Positions 7,099-15,441 of a stretch of 39,304 nucleotides of DNA are shown here, one piece after another. A program made the position numbers and the translations under genes. The stretch is from contig NZ_FOGG01000001.1 in the NCBI RefSeq assembly GCF_900111155.1, positions 325,368-364,671 of the forward strand. Direction: 5' to 3'. The notes under the pieces were generated by a model. That model ran no database searches. It worked only from the letters and a program-made list of their open reading frames with translations, and had not been told where the DNA came from. Position 1 is the first letter of the stretch. Each line of letters begins with the position of its first letter. This stretch comes from Pedobacter rhizosphaerae. Its GTDB lineage: Bacteria; Bacteroidota; Bacteroidia; Sphingobacteriales; Sphingobacteriaceae.

Positions 7099-8019
7099 TT
7101 ATAGCTGTTTTTCTTCCTTTTGGATGAGGGCAGTTATTTTTAAGGAAAGTTTTTTGGCACCATACTGATTCAGATGGTCGGCATCATAAAAATCATTCGC
7201 CTTAAAATCGCTATCCCTTAAAAGATTGTAATACTTAATGCCTGGGTGGCTGCTCCCGATTTGCCTGATGGCAGAGAGCGTGCTCATTAATTGCGATTGA
7301 TGTAAATGTGAAACGTACGATTTATAAGCCGGACTGGTGTATAACAGTACTTTTACTTTCCTTTGTTCGGCAAAGGTTATAATGTCATTGAGCAAATGAA
7401 CATTGTTGGTAAATCGCCTATTGGTTGTAGCACTATGCCGCGCTGCTGCTGTGATGCCCGTTTTATCGAGGTTTTTGTGTCGTTTGGCTTGGTATTGCGT
7501 ACCCCAGCCCAGGTTTGTGCAAGAAATTTCCGTTTCCCCCTTAATGTAATAGGCGTATAACCTGCTCAGGTTGAGGTCTAATTTATTGCTCAGCACTTCG
7601 GTGTCATTCATAAATTTATTATGGGCATCTATGTGATAGTAAATGCTGTAACTTTTGGTTCTCCAAGCCTCCGGACTATCTTCTAAAAGGCCATAAAAAG
7701 AAAAATAATCTATGGGTAGTACAATGTATTTAAGTTTAGACCAGTTGTTTCTGTACTTTTTTAAGATCTCTAAATCGTAATCGATAGATTGAGACACATA
7801 AGCAGCATTAAAACTTCCTTTAATATATTGTGGGTCTATTCCGTAATAAACATGAGAACTGCCCAGAAAAAGCACCGTTACCTCTTTGGCATGATGATCC
7901 AGGTAGTTATTCTTCAGTTCGTAATCGTTTGGAATTTTTCGAATCAGTAATTCGATGGTTATTCCCATTATCAGGATAGGAAATAAGAAAAGAAAGAGGT
8001 GTTGGACAAACTTTTTCAT
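7099..8019 (-). CDS. SGNH-hydrolase-like partner of MBOAT acyltransferase
   Basis: A 306-residue membrane-anchored protein. Start chosen at the ATG at 8019 (MKKFVQHLFLFLF), 2 bp after the MBOAT stop; a longer reading would overlap the MBOAT gene. Residues 5-22 are one N-terminal membrane anchor. The extracytoplasmic part begins with VLFLGSSHVYYGIDP (Ser about 54-55, block I of SGNH enzymes) and ends with FYDADHLNQYGAKKLS, the D-x-x-H block V. This resembles the AlgJ/AlgX/DltD-like partners that move acyl groups onto an extracellular polymer. Paired with the MBOAT gene it should act in the periplasm in O-acetylation of a surface glycan. The target is unknown. Confidence 0.75.
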   Translation of the reverse strand: MKKFVQHLFLFLFPILIMGITIELLIRKIPNDYELKNNYLDHHAKEVTVLFLGSSHVYYGIDPQYIKGSFNAAYVSQSIDYDLEILKKYRNNWSKLKYIVLPIDYFSFYGLLEDSPEAWRTKSYSIYYHIDAHNKFMNDTEVLSNKLDLNLSRLYAYYIKGETEISCTNLGWGTQYQAKRHKNLDKTGITAAARHSATTNRRFTNNVHLLNDIITFAEQRKVKVLLYTSPAYKSYVSHLHQSQLMSTLSAIRQIGSSHPGIKYYNLLRDSDFKANDFYDADHLNQYGAKKLSLKITALIQKEEKQL

Positions 8020-8021
8020 AG

Positions 8022-9452
8022 CTAAAATTGGAAGTAGATAAACTGTTGTTCTTCTCCGGCGAAGTAAAAAATGATGAAAACCAAGGCGTAGTACAGGCTC
8101 CATCTGGCAGGTTTGATCCAGTTAAAGCCCAGTTTACCAATGGCGTAAGGTTCATTTCTGCCCTTCCATTCTATGAGGATGAAAAAGACCAGCAAAAGCA
8201 AGAGCTTTATCGGTAATATTTGCGGTACGGTAAATAGCGTACTGGAACCGATGGAAGATATGATATTAAACGCATGTTGCACTGAATTTGCCCTGAAAAA
8301 GATCCAGGCAAAAACGGTTAGTGCAAAGGTGAGTATGATACAAAAAAACTCCTTAAAAGAAGGGAAAGTCTTGCCAGAGGCTACAATATCCAGATTAGAC
8401 CTGTTGGTATTGTATATAATGGAAGGCAAGATGTAAAGCGCATTTAATAGCCCCCAAATAATGAACGTCCAATTGGCACCGTGCCAAAAGCCACTCACTA
8501 AAAAGATGATAAAGGTATTGCGCACCTTGGTCCAGGTGCCGCCCTTGCTTCCCCCCAGTGGGATATACAGGTAATCTCTGAACCATGTAGACAATGATAT
8601 ATGCCATCTACGCCAAAATTCGGCAATATCTCTGGAGAAATAAGGATAGGCAAAGTTGCGTAGGAGTTCAACCCCAAATAGCCTTGCCGTACCCAAAGCA
8701 ATATCAGAATAGCCAGAGAAATCCCCATAAATTTGAAAGGCAAAAAAGATCGCGCCCAGCAACAAGGTACTGCCAGAATAGGCATCCGAATGGTTAAAAA
8801 GCATATTCGCAATTACTGCACATTGATCGGCAATGACAATTTTTTTGAATAAGCCCCACAAAATTTGTCTCAGTCCATCAATGGCCTGGCTGTAGTTAAA
8901 GTCTCTTTTTTTCTTGATTTGGGGAAGCAAATGCGTAGCCCGTTCAATGGGACCAGCAACCAGAAGGGGGAAGAAGCTTACAAATAAAGCATAGTCTGTA
9001 AAGTTCCTTTCGGCCTTAATCCTTTGCTTATAAATGTCTATCACATAGGATAAACCATGGAAAGTATAAAAGGAAATTCCCACTGGCAAAATGACCTTCA
9101 ATGTCCATGGATTAACCTGTAGGCCAAAGTTCGAAACGGCTTCAGCAAAAGACTCTGCGAAGAAGTTGTAATATTTAAATACTCCCAGAAAGCCCAGGTT
9201 AATGCCAATACTTAGCCAGAACCAAAGCTTTCGCTGCTGCGGTTTTTCTTCCATTTTTAAACCCGTAAAGAAATCGAGTAGGGTAGAAAAGATGAGTAAA
9301 AACAGGAAGCGCCAGTCCCAGCAAGCATAAAAGAAATAGCTTGCGGAGAGCAACAGGATATTTTGAAGCTTAAGCCTTTTTTTTCCAATTAACCAGTAAA
9401 GCGCAAAAATGATGGGAAGAAAAATGGCAAAGCTTAAGGAGTTGAACAGCAT
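8022..9452 (-). CDS. MBOAT family O-acyltransferase (AlgI/DltB-like)
   Basis: A 476-residue polytopic membrane protein. Start chosen at the ATG at 9452 (MLFNSLSFAIFLP), because the family begins with exactly this type of sequence; the longer reading adds 48 residues of unrelated composition. Multiple hydrophobic segments are present. The family marks are PVGISFYTFHGLSYVID (about 123-140), FWRRWHISLSTWFRDYLYIPLGG with H284, and SGFWHGANWTF with the catalytic H324. The enzyme moves acyl groups (usually acetyl) across the inner membrane to an extracytoplasmic acceptor. It is two bases upstream of the SGNH-like gene, so the two are translated together. The remaining genes of an alginate or D-alanylation operon are absent here. 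Confidence 0.92.
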   Translation of the reverse strand: MLFNSLSFAIFLPIIFALYWLIGKKRLKLQNILLLSASYFFYACWDWRFLFLLIFSTLLDFFTGLKMEEKPQQRKLWFWLSIGINLGFLGVFKYYNFFAESFAEAVSNFGLQVNPWTLKVILPVGISFYTFHGLSYVIDIYKQRIKAERNFTDYALFVSFFPLLVAGPIERATHLLPQIKKKRDFNYSQAIDGLRQILWGLFKKIVIADQCAVIANMLFNHSDAYSGSTLLLGAIFFAFQIYGDFSGYSDIALGTARLFGVELLRNFAYPYFSRDIAEFWRRWHISLSTWFRDYLYIPLGGSKGGTWTKVRNTFIIFLVSGFWHGANWTFIIWGLLNALYILPSIIYNTNRSNLDIVASGKTFPSFKEFFCIILTFALTVFAWIFFRANSVQHAFNIISSIGSSTLFTVPQILPIKLLLLLVFFILIEWKGRNEPYAIGKLGFNWIKPARWSLYYALVFIIFYFAGEEQQFIYFQF

Positions 9453-9700
9453 GGTGTTATCATTTACAAGTGTTTGATAAAAGTAAAAATAAGGGAATAT
9501 CGGTGTAGGATTAATGATGCGCGGCAGGTTGTACGGATATTGGATAAAAGCTGTATACCGGCTGTAAAAAACTATACAAGGCAGGCAGGGCTGCAAGTAG
9601 TCATCTAAAAAGAGGCGTAGTTACAACGGTTCAATAGGCTTTTGTGTTAAAAATGAAGTGATTACGGTGTTAAGTTTGGATTAAAAACTTCTCGATATAG
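9453..9700. other. Intergenic gap between MBOAT and typA genes
   Basis: About 250 bp before the typA promoter contain no gene with credible start and composition. An in-frame N-terminal extension of the MBOAT reading frame is open here (to 9596), but its composition is not that of the family. No hairpin, repeat or promoter for the minus-strand pair was recognised. Confidence 0.5.
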
Positions 9701-9730
9701 TTGAAAATCCATTTCAAAGCCTTATCTTTG
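9701..9730 (+). promoter_or_regulatory. Primary sigma-type promoter of typA
   Basis: TTG at 9701-9703, then exactly 19 bp, then TATCTTTG at 9723-9730: a perfect match to the Bacteroidota consensus TTG-N19-TAnnTTTG. Transcription would start a few bases later, leaving a leader of roughly 15-20 bases before the ATG at 9753. Confidence 0.8.
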
Positions 9731-9752
9731 CGGCAAATTTGAGGCGCATTTT

Positions 9753-11558
9753 ATGCAAAAGATAAGAAATATAGCTATTATAGCACACGTTGACCACGGT
9801 AAAACCACGTTGGTTGATAAGATTTTACACTCTTGTTCTATTTTTCGTGACAACGAACAAACAGGAGAGTTGATATTGGATAATAACGATTTAGAGCGTG
9901 AGCGTGGTATCACAATCGTGTCTAAAAACGTATCTGTTCAATACAAAGACGTAAAAATTAACATCATCGATACACCTGGTCACGCGGATTTTGGCGGTGA
10001 GGTAGAGCGTGTTTTGAAAATGGCCGATGGTGTGCTTTTACTTTGCGATGCTTTTGAAGGTGCAATGCCTCAAACTCGTTTCGTAACGCAAAAGGCTTTG
10101 GCATTGGGTTTAAAACCAATTGTGGTGGTAAACAAAGTGGATAAAGAAAACTGTCGCCCAGAAGAGGTTTACGAGCAAATTTTCGAATTGTTCTTCAACC
10201 TTGAAGCTACTGAAGAGCAACTGGATTTCCCTGTTATTTACGGTTCATCTAAACAAGGATGGATGAGTACTGACTGGCAGAAACCAACGACTGATATTTT
10301 CGCTTTATTAGATGCGGTTGTGGCTAATATCCCTCCTGCACCTATTAACGAAGGTACTTTACAAATGCAAATCACTTCATTAGATTATTCATCTTTCGTA
10401 GGTCGTATTGCAATTGGTCGTGTTCACCGCGGTACCATTAAAGAAAACCAACCGGTTACGTTAATTAAACGTGATGGTAAGGTAGTTAAATCAAGAGTAA
10501 AAGAACTTTATACTTTCGAAGGTTTAGGAAAAATCCGTGCTACACAAGTAAGCTCGGGAGATATTTGTGCTGTTGTAGGTATTGATGGTTTCGATATTGG
10601 TGATACTATCGCTGATTTTGAGGCACCAGAACAATTACCGGTAATCAGCATTGATGAGCCAACAATGAATATGTTGTTTACCATCAATAACTCACCATTT
10701 TTCGGTAAAGAAGGTAAATTGGTAACTTCTCAACGTATTAAAGAACGTTTATACAAAGAGATGGAGAAAAACTTAGCACTTAAAGTGGTTGAGACTGCTT
10801 CTCCTGATTCTTGGTTGGTATATGGTAGAGGTATTCTCCATTTATCAGTATTAATCGAAACCATGCGTCGTGAAGGTTATGAAATTCAAGTGGGTCAGCC
10901 ACAGGTTATCGTTAAAGAAATCGATGGTAAAAAACACGAGCCAATTGAAACATTAATTGTAGATGTACCTGCTGAAGTTTCTGGTAAAGTAATCGAGTTG
11001 GTAACTCAACGTAAAGGTGAGTTGTTAATTATGGAGCCAAAAGGCGATTTACAACACTTAGAATTCGAAATTCCTTCTCGTGGTATTATCGGTTTACGTA
11101 ACAACGTATTAACTGCTACTGCTGGTGAGGCGATTATGGCGCACCGTTTCAAAGCTTACGAGCCTTGGAAAGGTACAATCCCAGGTCGTTTAAATGGTGT
11201 ATTGGTTTCTATGGAAAAAGGTCAAACTACTGCTTATTCAATTGATAAGTTACAAGATAGAGGTCGTTTCTTCGTTGATCCGGGAGCTGATGTTTATGAA
11301 GGTCAGATTATGGGTGAGCACATCCGTGATAACGATTTAGTAGTAAACGTAGTTAAAGGAAAAGCATTAACCAACATGCGTGCATCTGGTACAGATGATA
11401 ATACTCGTATCGCACCTGCAATTAAATTCTCTTTAGAAGAGGCTATGGAGTACATCCAGGCTGATGAGTACATTGAGGTTACACCTGCAAGTATGCGTTT
11501 ACGTAAAATCTTCTTAACAGAACAAGAACGTAAAGTTAAAGGAAAGCAATTCGCATAA
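9753..11558 (+). CDS. typA: Ribosome-associated GTPase TypA/BipA
   Basis: A 601-residue translational GTPase. G1 is AHVDHGKTTL (about 11-20), G3 is DTPGHADFGGEVER, and G4 is NKVDKENCRP; these are followed by the EF-Tu-like domain II, two alpha/beta domains and the TypA-specific C-terminal domain (RGIIGLRNNVLTATAGEAIM and the KGKALTNMRASGTDD segment). Length matches the family (about 600). TypA binds the 70S ribosome in place of EF-G and affects ribosome assembly and growth at low temperature or stress. The gene is flanked by a consensus promoter and a terminator, so it is monocistronic. Its codon use is biased (many CGT and GTA codons), more than that of its neighbours, as expected for high expression. 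Confidence 0.98.
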   Translation: MQKIRNIAIIAHVDHGKTTLVDKILHSCSIFRDNEQTGELILDNNDLERERGITIVSKNVSVQYKDVKINIIDTPGHADFGGEVERVLKMADGVLLLCDAFEGAMPQTRFVTQKALALGLKPIVVVNKVDKENCRPEEVYEQIFELFFNLEATEEQLDFPVIYGSSKQGWMSTDWQKPTTDIFALLDAVVANIPPAPINEGTLQMQITSLDYSSFVGRIAIGRVHRGTIKENQPVTLIKRDGKVVKSRVKELYTFEGLGKIRATQVSSGDICAVVGIDGFDIGDTIADFEAPEQLPVISIDEPTMNMLFTINNSPFFGKEGKLVTSQRIKERLYKEMEKNLALKVVETASPDSWLVYGRGILHLSVLIETMRREGYEIQVGQPQVIVKEIDGKKHEPIETLIVDVPAEVSGKVIELVTQRKGELLIMEPKGDLQHLEFEIPSRGIIGLRNNVLTATAGEAIMAHRFKAYEPWKGTIPGRLNGVLVSMEKGQTTAYSIDKLQDRGRFFVDPGADVYEGQIMGEHIRDNDLVVNVVKGKALTNMRASGTDDNTRIAPAIKFSLEEAMEYIQADEYIEVTPASMRLRKIFLTEQERKVKGKQFA

Positions 11559-11576
11559 GCCTTTTAAATTATATTA

Positions 11577-11606
11577 AAGCCTCGATGTAAATCGGGGCTT
11601 TTTTGT
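11577..11606 (+). terminator. Intrinsic terminator of typA
   Basis: Stem AAGCCTCGAT (11577-11586), loop GTAA, and ATCGGGGCTT (11591-11600) with one G-T wobble, followed by a T-rich run. It lies 18 bp after the typA stop codon. Confidence 0.85.
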
Positions 11607-11661
11607 TTTAATCTTTTTCCGCAAACAATCCATTCCCCTGGTCGTTTTAAGTCTTTCGCAA

Positions 11662-11691
11662 TTGGCACTTTCATTAATAATTTTAACTTTA
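11662..11691 (+). promoter_or_regulatory. Candidate promoter of acyltransferase gene
   Basis: TTG at 11662-11664, 19 bp, then TAACTTTA at 11684-11691; this differs from the Bacteroidota consensus only in the last base. The ATG of the acyltransferase is 17 bp downstream. Confidence 0.6.
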
Positions 11692-11708
11692 CGCTTTAAC
11701 CGTATAAC

Positions 11709-12581
11709 ATGCTTAAAAAGGGTTTTGCCCATTTAGGGATATTTTTTATAGTTGTATTATCGCTTTTACCCATGTCCATCCTATATTTATTAGCAGATGG
11801 GCTTTATGTGTTATTGTATTATGTTTTTAATTACCGGAGAAAGGTAGTGAGGGCAAATCTGATGAATGCATTTCCAGAAAAGGAGTTAACAGAGATTGTA
11901 GCGATAGAAAAAAAATACTTTAAGTATCTCGCTGCGTTAATTTTTGAAATTGTAAAGCTCAATAGCATTTCGAAGGAGGAAGCGATAAGGCGTTTTCCTT
12001 TTCGCAATAGGGAACTGATAGAAGGTTATCTACAAAGAGGAGAGAGTGTGTTGGTTTGTTCGGCACATTACGGCAATTGGGAGTGGGGAACTTTAAGCTG
12101 TGGCCTGCATTTCTCCGCAGTTCAATACCCGATTTATAAACCACTTAACAACCCCATATTTGATGCCTGGTTTAAGAAAGTCAGATGTAAATTTGGCAAT
12201 CAGATGATTGCGATGAGGCAAACTTTTAGAGCGCTTCAAGCTACAAAGGATATCACTACCCTGTTTAGCTTTGGTAATGATCAGGCACCAACAAGGGAAG
12301 AATCCAATTACTGGACAACCTTTTTGAATCAGCCCACAGCGATACAACTGGGGATAGAAAAGATTGCCAAAAAGACCAACCGGCCAGTTTTCTATCTAAG
12401 GGTTAAAGTGATTAAGAGAGGATATTATGAAGTTGACTGTGTTCCGTTATGTTTGAATCCTGCTGAAACTGCAGAATTTGAAATAACAGAAATGCATACC
12501 CGATTTTTAGAGCAGATTATTAGAGATGAACCGGCTTACTGGCTTTGGAGCCACCGCAGGTGGAAACATCAACCTCAATAA
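11709..12581 (+). CDS. Lysophospholipid acyltransferase, LpxL/HtrB family
   Basis: A 290-residue inner-membrane acyltransferase. An N-terminal hydrophobic anchor (residues 5-40) is followed by the catalytic H-x4-E motif HYGNWE (H120, E125) and by the GNDQAP and NRPVFYLRV segments typical of the LpxL/LpxM family. The family adds secondary acyl chains to lipid A; many Bacteroidota carry a single, shorter homologue of this kind. It follows the typA terminator and has its own promoter-like sequence, and it is followed after 96 bp by the beta-lactamase-like gene. The family call is firm; the exact acyl donor and acceptor position are not shown by the sequence. Confidence 0.88.
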   Translation: MLKKGFAHLGIFFIVVLSLLPMSILYLLADGLYVLLYYVFNYRRKVVRANLMNAFPEKELTEIVAIEKKYFKYLAALIFEIVKLNSISKEEAIRRFPFRNRELIEGYLQRGESVLVCSAHYGNWEWGTLSCGLHFSAVQYPIYKPLNNPIFDAWFKKVRCKFGNQMIAMRQTFRALQATKDITTLFSFGNDQAPTREESNYWTTFLNQPTAIQLGIEKIAKKTNRPVFYLRVKVIKRGYYEVDCVPLCLNPAETAEFEITEMHTRFLEQIIRDEPAYWLWSHRRWKHQPQ

Positions 12582-12604
12582 GGTAGTTTTCAATTTGCAA
12601 TCCT

Positions 12605-12664
12605 CAGTTTAGTTAAGCAGTTGTCAATAATCAGTTAAACCCTTAAACAATTCAACAATAATAG
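12605..12664. repeat. Short AGTTAA/CAATT-word repeat tract
   Basis: About 60 bp built from the words AGTTAAGCAG, CAGTTAAAC and TTAAACAATTCAACAAT, the same vocabulary as at 21875-22080 and (reverse complement) at 1-200. It fills most of the gap between the acyltransferase and the hydrolase genes. Confidence 0.6.
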
Positions 12665-12677
12665 TGAGAGTACACAG

Positions 12678-13868
12678 ATGAAGATCTTTAAAAGGATTTT
12701 AAAATGGTTTTTTATACTGGTTATAGCCTGTTTAACCGGAATGTTTATCTGGAAGCCCTATTTATTAAGGGTTTTGCGCTATCGCACACCCAATGCCGTA
12801 ACCTACAAAATCTTTCCACAGACTGTCGTTAAGCACAGCGATACAGCTTTTCAGTTTAAAAAAGCCTCAAAAATGCGTGTCGACCTGGATAGCCTCCAGG
12901 TGTTAAATGGCCGGAATGGATCGATCCCTTTCGATGATTATTTTGAACAAGGTGATTTAACCGCTTTTATGGTGATTAGAAATGACAGCATCATCTATCA
13001 GAAATTTGCCAAAGGTTATTCCGATAGCACCTTAACTACTATTTTTTCTGGCGCTAAGAGCATGATTTCGATCTTGATTGGACAAGCTTTGGCAGATGGA
13101 AATATAAAAAGCCTCGATGATAAAGTGCTGCAATATATTCCAGAATTAAAGTCCAACCCGGCCTTTGATAATATCTCGATAAAGAACCTTTTAGACATGA
13201 AATCTGGTCTTGAATTTAAAGATGCTTTTGGAGGGATTTTAAAGGCGTTCTTTTCTGATGAGGCGAAGTATTATTACACCCATGATATGAAAGCTGAATT
13301 AATGGATGTAAAGTTGGTTAACAGGCCCGGAACTGTTTGGAAGTATAAAAGTATAGACCCGATTTTATTGGGTTGGGTTTTAGAAAAAGCAACAGGGAAA
13401 ACGGTGGCGCAATATTTTGAAGAAAAGTTGTGGTTAAAAATTGGTACTCAATATTATGCTTCCTGGGGCTTAGATCATCCGGGCGGACTGGCTAATGTAG
13501 CTAGTCGTTTTCAGGTTACAGCAATTGATTTAGCAAAAATAGGTCGTTTGTTCTTAAACAGAGGGCAATATAATGGTCAACAGATTATACCCGAAAGTTG
13601 GGTTGATCAATCTGTCAGTATCGGTACAGAAAAACCTGCATCAGCAAAGGGCTGGCAAAAATCTGCGCATCATTATCTTTGGTGGATTCCACAGCAAGGC
13701 GATAAGGGTGATTACGCAGCCGAAGGTATGCTTGGTCAACGGCTGTACATAGACCCGAAAACGAACACCATTATTGTACAGTTTGCCCGTCATGGCGCAG
13801 GTAATTATCCCTATCGGAAAATCAGCAGGTATTTAGCCGGACTGCCATTTAGCTATCCAAAACGCTGA
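12678..13868 (+). CDS. Serine hydrolase, class C beta-lactamase-like
   Basis: A 396-residue protein with an N-terminal membrane anchor (residues 8-25) and a beta-lactamase/DD-peptidase domain outside the inner membrane. The nucleophile motif S-x-x-K is SGAK (S124, K127). The second motif reads Y-K-S in WKYKSIDPILLG, a common replacement for Y-x-N in the esterase-like members, and the third box is probably HGAGN near the C-terminus. Such proteins are usually esterases or peptidases, not true antibiotic beta-lactamases; an AmpC role is not supported. It follows the acyltransferase on the same strand and may be cotranscribed. Confidence 0.85.
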   Translation: MKIFKRILKWFFILVIACLTGMFIWKPYLLRVLRYRTPNAVTYKIFPQTVVKHSDTAFQFKKASKMRVDLDSLQVLNGRNGSIPFDDYFEQGDLTAFMVIRNDSIIYQKFAKGYSDSTLTTIFSGAKSMISILIGQALADGNIKSLDDKVLQYIPELKSNPAFDNISIKNLLDMKSGLEFKDAFGGILKAFFSDEAKYYYTHDMKAELMDVKLVNRPGTVWKYKSIDPILLGWVLEKATGKTVAQYFEEKLWLKIGTQYYASWGLDHPGGLANVASRFQVTAIDLAKIGRLFLNRGQYNGQQIIPESWVDQSVSIGTEKPASAKGWQKSAHHYLWWIPQQGDKGDYAAEGMLGQRLYIDPKTNTIIVQFARHGAGNYPYRKISRYLAGLPFSYPKR

Positions 13869-13911
13869 TTGGCTTTGCGGTTCATTCATTAAAGTAGTAC
13901 ATTGCTGTAGA

Positions 13912-14955
13912 ATGGAAAATAACGATGTAAAAATTTCTAAGAAAAAACCGATTTTTCCGGTTACACCAGCCTTACAGAAATATCTTCGTCTTTACCAGAG
14001 AGAAGCGAAACTGCCCATTACATACAATGATTTAATGCAGTTTAATGAAGCTTTTCCTTTAATGGATAAATACGGAAAGGATTCTTTATGGGAAGGACCA
14101 ATTTATGCGCAAGATTTAATTGAAAAGTTGCATAGTGGCCTAAAGGAAATATATGCCAGTTTAAAAGCTTCAGGTAATCTCCGTATTGTAGAACATAAAT
14201 ACATTGATAAAATAGAGTATTGCACTTTCGGAAATACGCATCCATTTAGGATAAGGATAGTAAACAGGCTGAATGATGTTTACGATTATTTCTACATTAA
14301 AAAGGCCGACGCTTCCCGTATTTACGGACTGGAAATGGAGGAGATCCTTTCGCCCAATCAGGTAAATTATTTGGTAGATGGCGATACCTTGGTGGAAGAG
14401 CATATCGCCGGGATACCGGGGGATGTGTTTACCAAAGGACAACTATATACACCAGAGTTTAATCCTACACGGATTGCCAAGGAGTTTGTAAAATTTAATG
14501 AACGTTGTCTTATTATGCTGCTGGGGGATATGAGGGCGTATAATTTTGTGGTACAGATTACGCCAGACTTTGATGACATTCAATTTAGAATCAGGGCCAT
14601 AGATTTTGATCAGCAGTTTTATGAAGGTAACCTGAAAGTTTATCTGCCTCAATTTTTTAAAGAAAACCTGCCGTATGTGAAGCTGAGTATGGAGCAGCTT
14701 ACCGAAAAAACGGTACTTCAATATCAGCAGGAAGAGAGGTCATCTATTGTGCACAGGGTAAGGAGTGAGCGTCATCGGTTGACAGATTTACGCGATGTTT
14801 CTAAAAAAGAAGAATTAACTACTCCGGAAAATATCGCAAGGCTAAAACAAAGTATGGCCGATTATTTTAATGATGCGAATTATCTCTATTGTAAAAATAT
14901 GACCGATATTATTGAGCTTAACATCAAAAATATTATCAGACAAGTGAAGTTGTAA
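13912..14955 (+). CDS. Protein with kinase-like active-site motifs, unknown function
   Basis: A 347-residue soluble protein, not recognised as a named family. The middle part carries a spaced set of motifs that resembles the protein kinase/aminoglycoside phosphotransferase fold: a lysine in DYFYIKKAD (K130), an acidic helix (EMEEIL), a hinge-like LVEEHIAGIPGD (160-171), a catalytic-loop-like GDMRAYN (D206, N211) and a metal-site-like AIDFDQ (D231, D233). The N-terminal 100 residues and the C-terminal helical region (about 260-347, rich in charged residues and Gln) have no recognised domain. It begins 43 bp after the hydrolase gene. The kinase idea is inference from motif order and spacing; the glycine-rich loop is not evident. 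Confidence 0.55.
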   Translation: MENNDVKISKKKPIFPVTPALQKYLRLYQREAKLPITYNDLMQFNEAFPLMDKYGKDSLWEGPIYAQDLIEKLHSGLKEIYASLKASGNLRIVEHKYIDKIEYCTFGNTHPFRIRIVNRLNDVYDYFYIKKADASRIYGLEMEEILSPNQVNYLVDGDTLVEEHIAGIPGDVFTKGQLYTPEFNPTRIAKEFVKFNERCLIMLLGDMRAYNFVVQITPDFDDIQFRIRAIDFDQQFYEGNLKVYLPQFFKENLPYVKLSMEQLTEKTVLQYQQEERSSIVHRVRSERHRLTDLRDVSKKEELTTPENIARLKQSMADYFNDANYLYCKNMTDIIELNIKNIIRQVKL

Positions 14956-14997
14956 CTGCAACTTTTTGGCGGCGAGGAAACGAGAAATTTTTGGGTC

Positions 14998-15188
14998 GTA
15001 GCGAGATGCTACCAATGCTATTAACTTAAGGAGAAAACTAAAATGGATTGTCATCCTGAGCCTGTCGAAGGGCAATCCATTTTAGTTTTCGACTTATTAA
15101 GAAGGTTTTCGACTAGTTGTCCCGATTTCACATCGGGAAGCTCAGGACACTATTTTGCTTAACTTAATAGCATTTGAGACGCTACAAC
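14998..15188. repeat. Nested foldback element with REP-like core
   Basis: Outer arms: GTAGCGAGATGCTACC...AATGCTATTAACTTAAG (14998-15030) is partly complementary to GCTTAACTTAATAGCATT...GCTAC (15157-15185). Inside lies a perfect 18-bp inverted repeat, GAAAACTAAAATGGATTG (15033-15050) against CAATCCATTTTAGTTTTC (15073-15090), enclosing the REP-like core TCATCCTGAGCCTGTCGAAG. A second small hairpin, CCCGAT-TTCAC-ATCGGG (15121-15137), follows. It encodes no protein and so can only be a non-autonomous element or a structural repeat. Confidence 0.7.
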
Positions 15189-15226
15189 TAGAGGGGATGC
15201 TACAACCAGAAAGGTAAAATTCCTTA

Positions 15227-15254
15227 TTAACCACCCCTTGCCCCTCCTAAATTA
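15227..15254. repeat. CCCCTCC-type intergenic hairpin repeat
   Basis: Contains CACCCCTTGCCCCTCC followed by an AT-rich loop and AGGCGGGGAG, able to fold. A related element with CCCCTCC and GGGGAG arms lies at 30531-30592. Confidence 0.5.
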
Positions 15255-15336
15255 GGCGGGGAGCCGGTCTGTGCTTAGGATAAAAAGTACCTTCGCAGGT
15301 CTGTTTATGCGCCATACTCCAAACGTTCAAATATAA

Positions 15337-15390
15337 CTGTCCTTTCCTATGCACGCCTCCGGCCTAGCAGCATTTCGCCGGATAGGACAG
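15337..15390. repeat. Hairpin with CTGTCCT/AGGACAG arms
   Basis: CTGTCCT (15337-15343) is complementary to AGGACAG (15384-15390), with an alternative inner pairing CCTAT/ATAGG. The loop is GC-rich (CGCCTCCGGCC) compared with its surroundings. No gene is nearby on either side within 400 bp. Confidence 0.5.
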
Positions 15391-15441
15391 TCGAATGCTT
15401 GCGTTTCCATCATTTACCTACTGCCCAAGGGAGCGCGCAAA

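Noticed and set aside
8020..8103. 28-residue extension of the SGNH-like protein overlapping MBOAT
   Set aside because: The proper membrane-anchor start is MKKFVQHL at 8019, two bases from the MBOAT stop.
9453..9596. 48-residue N-terminal extension of the MBOAT protein
   Set aside because: The sequence is not hydrophobic in the family pattern, and the canonical MBOAT beginning is at the internal ATG at 9452.
12678..13868. Antibiotic-resistance AmpC beta-lactamase
   Set aside because: The second motif is Y-K-S and the protein keeps a membrane anchor, as in esterase/peptidase-type relatives.
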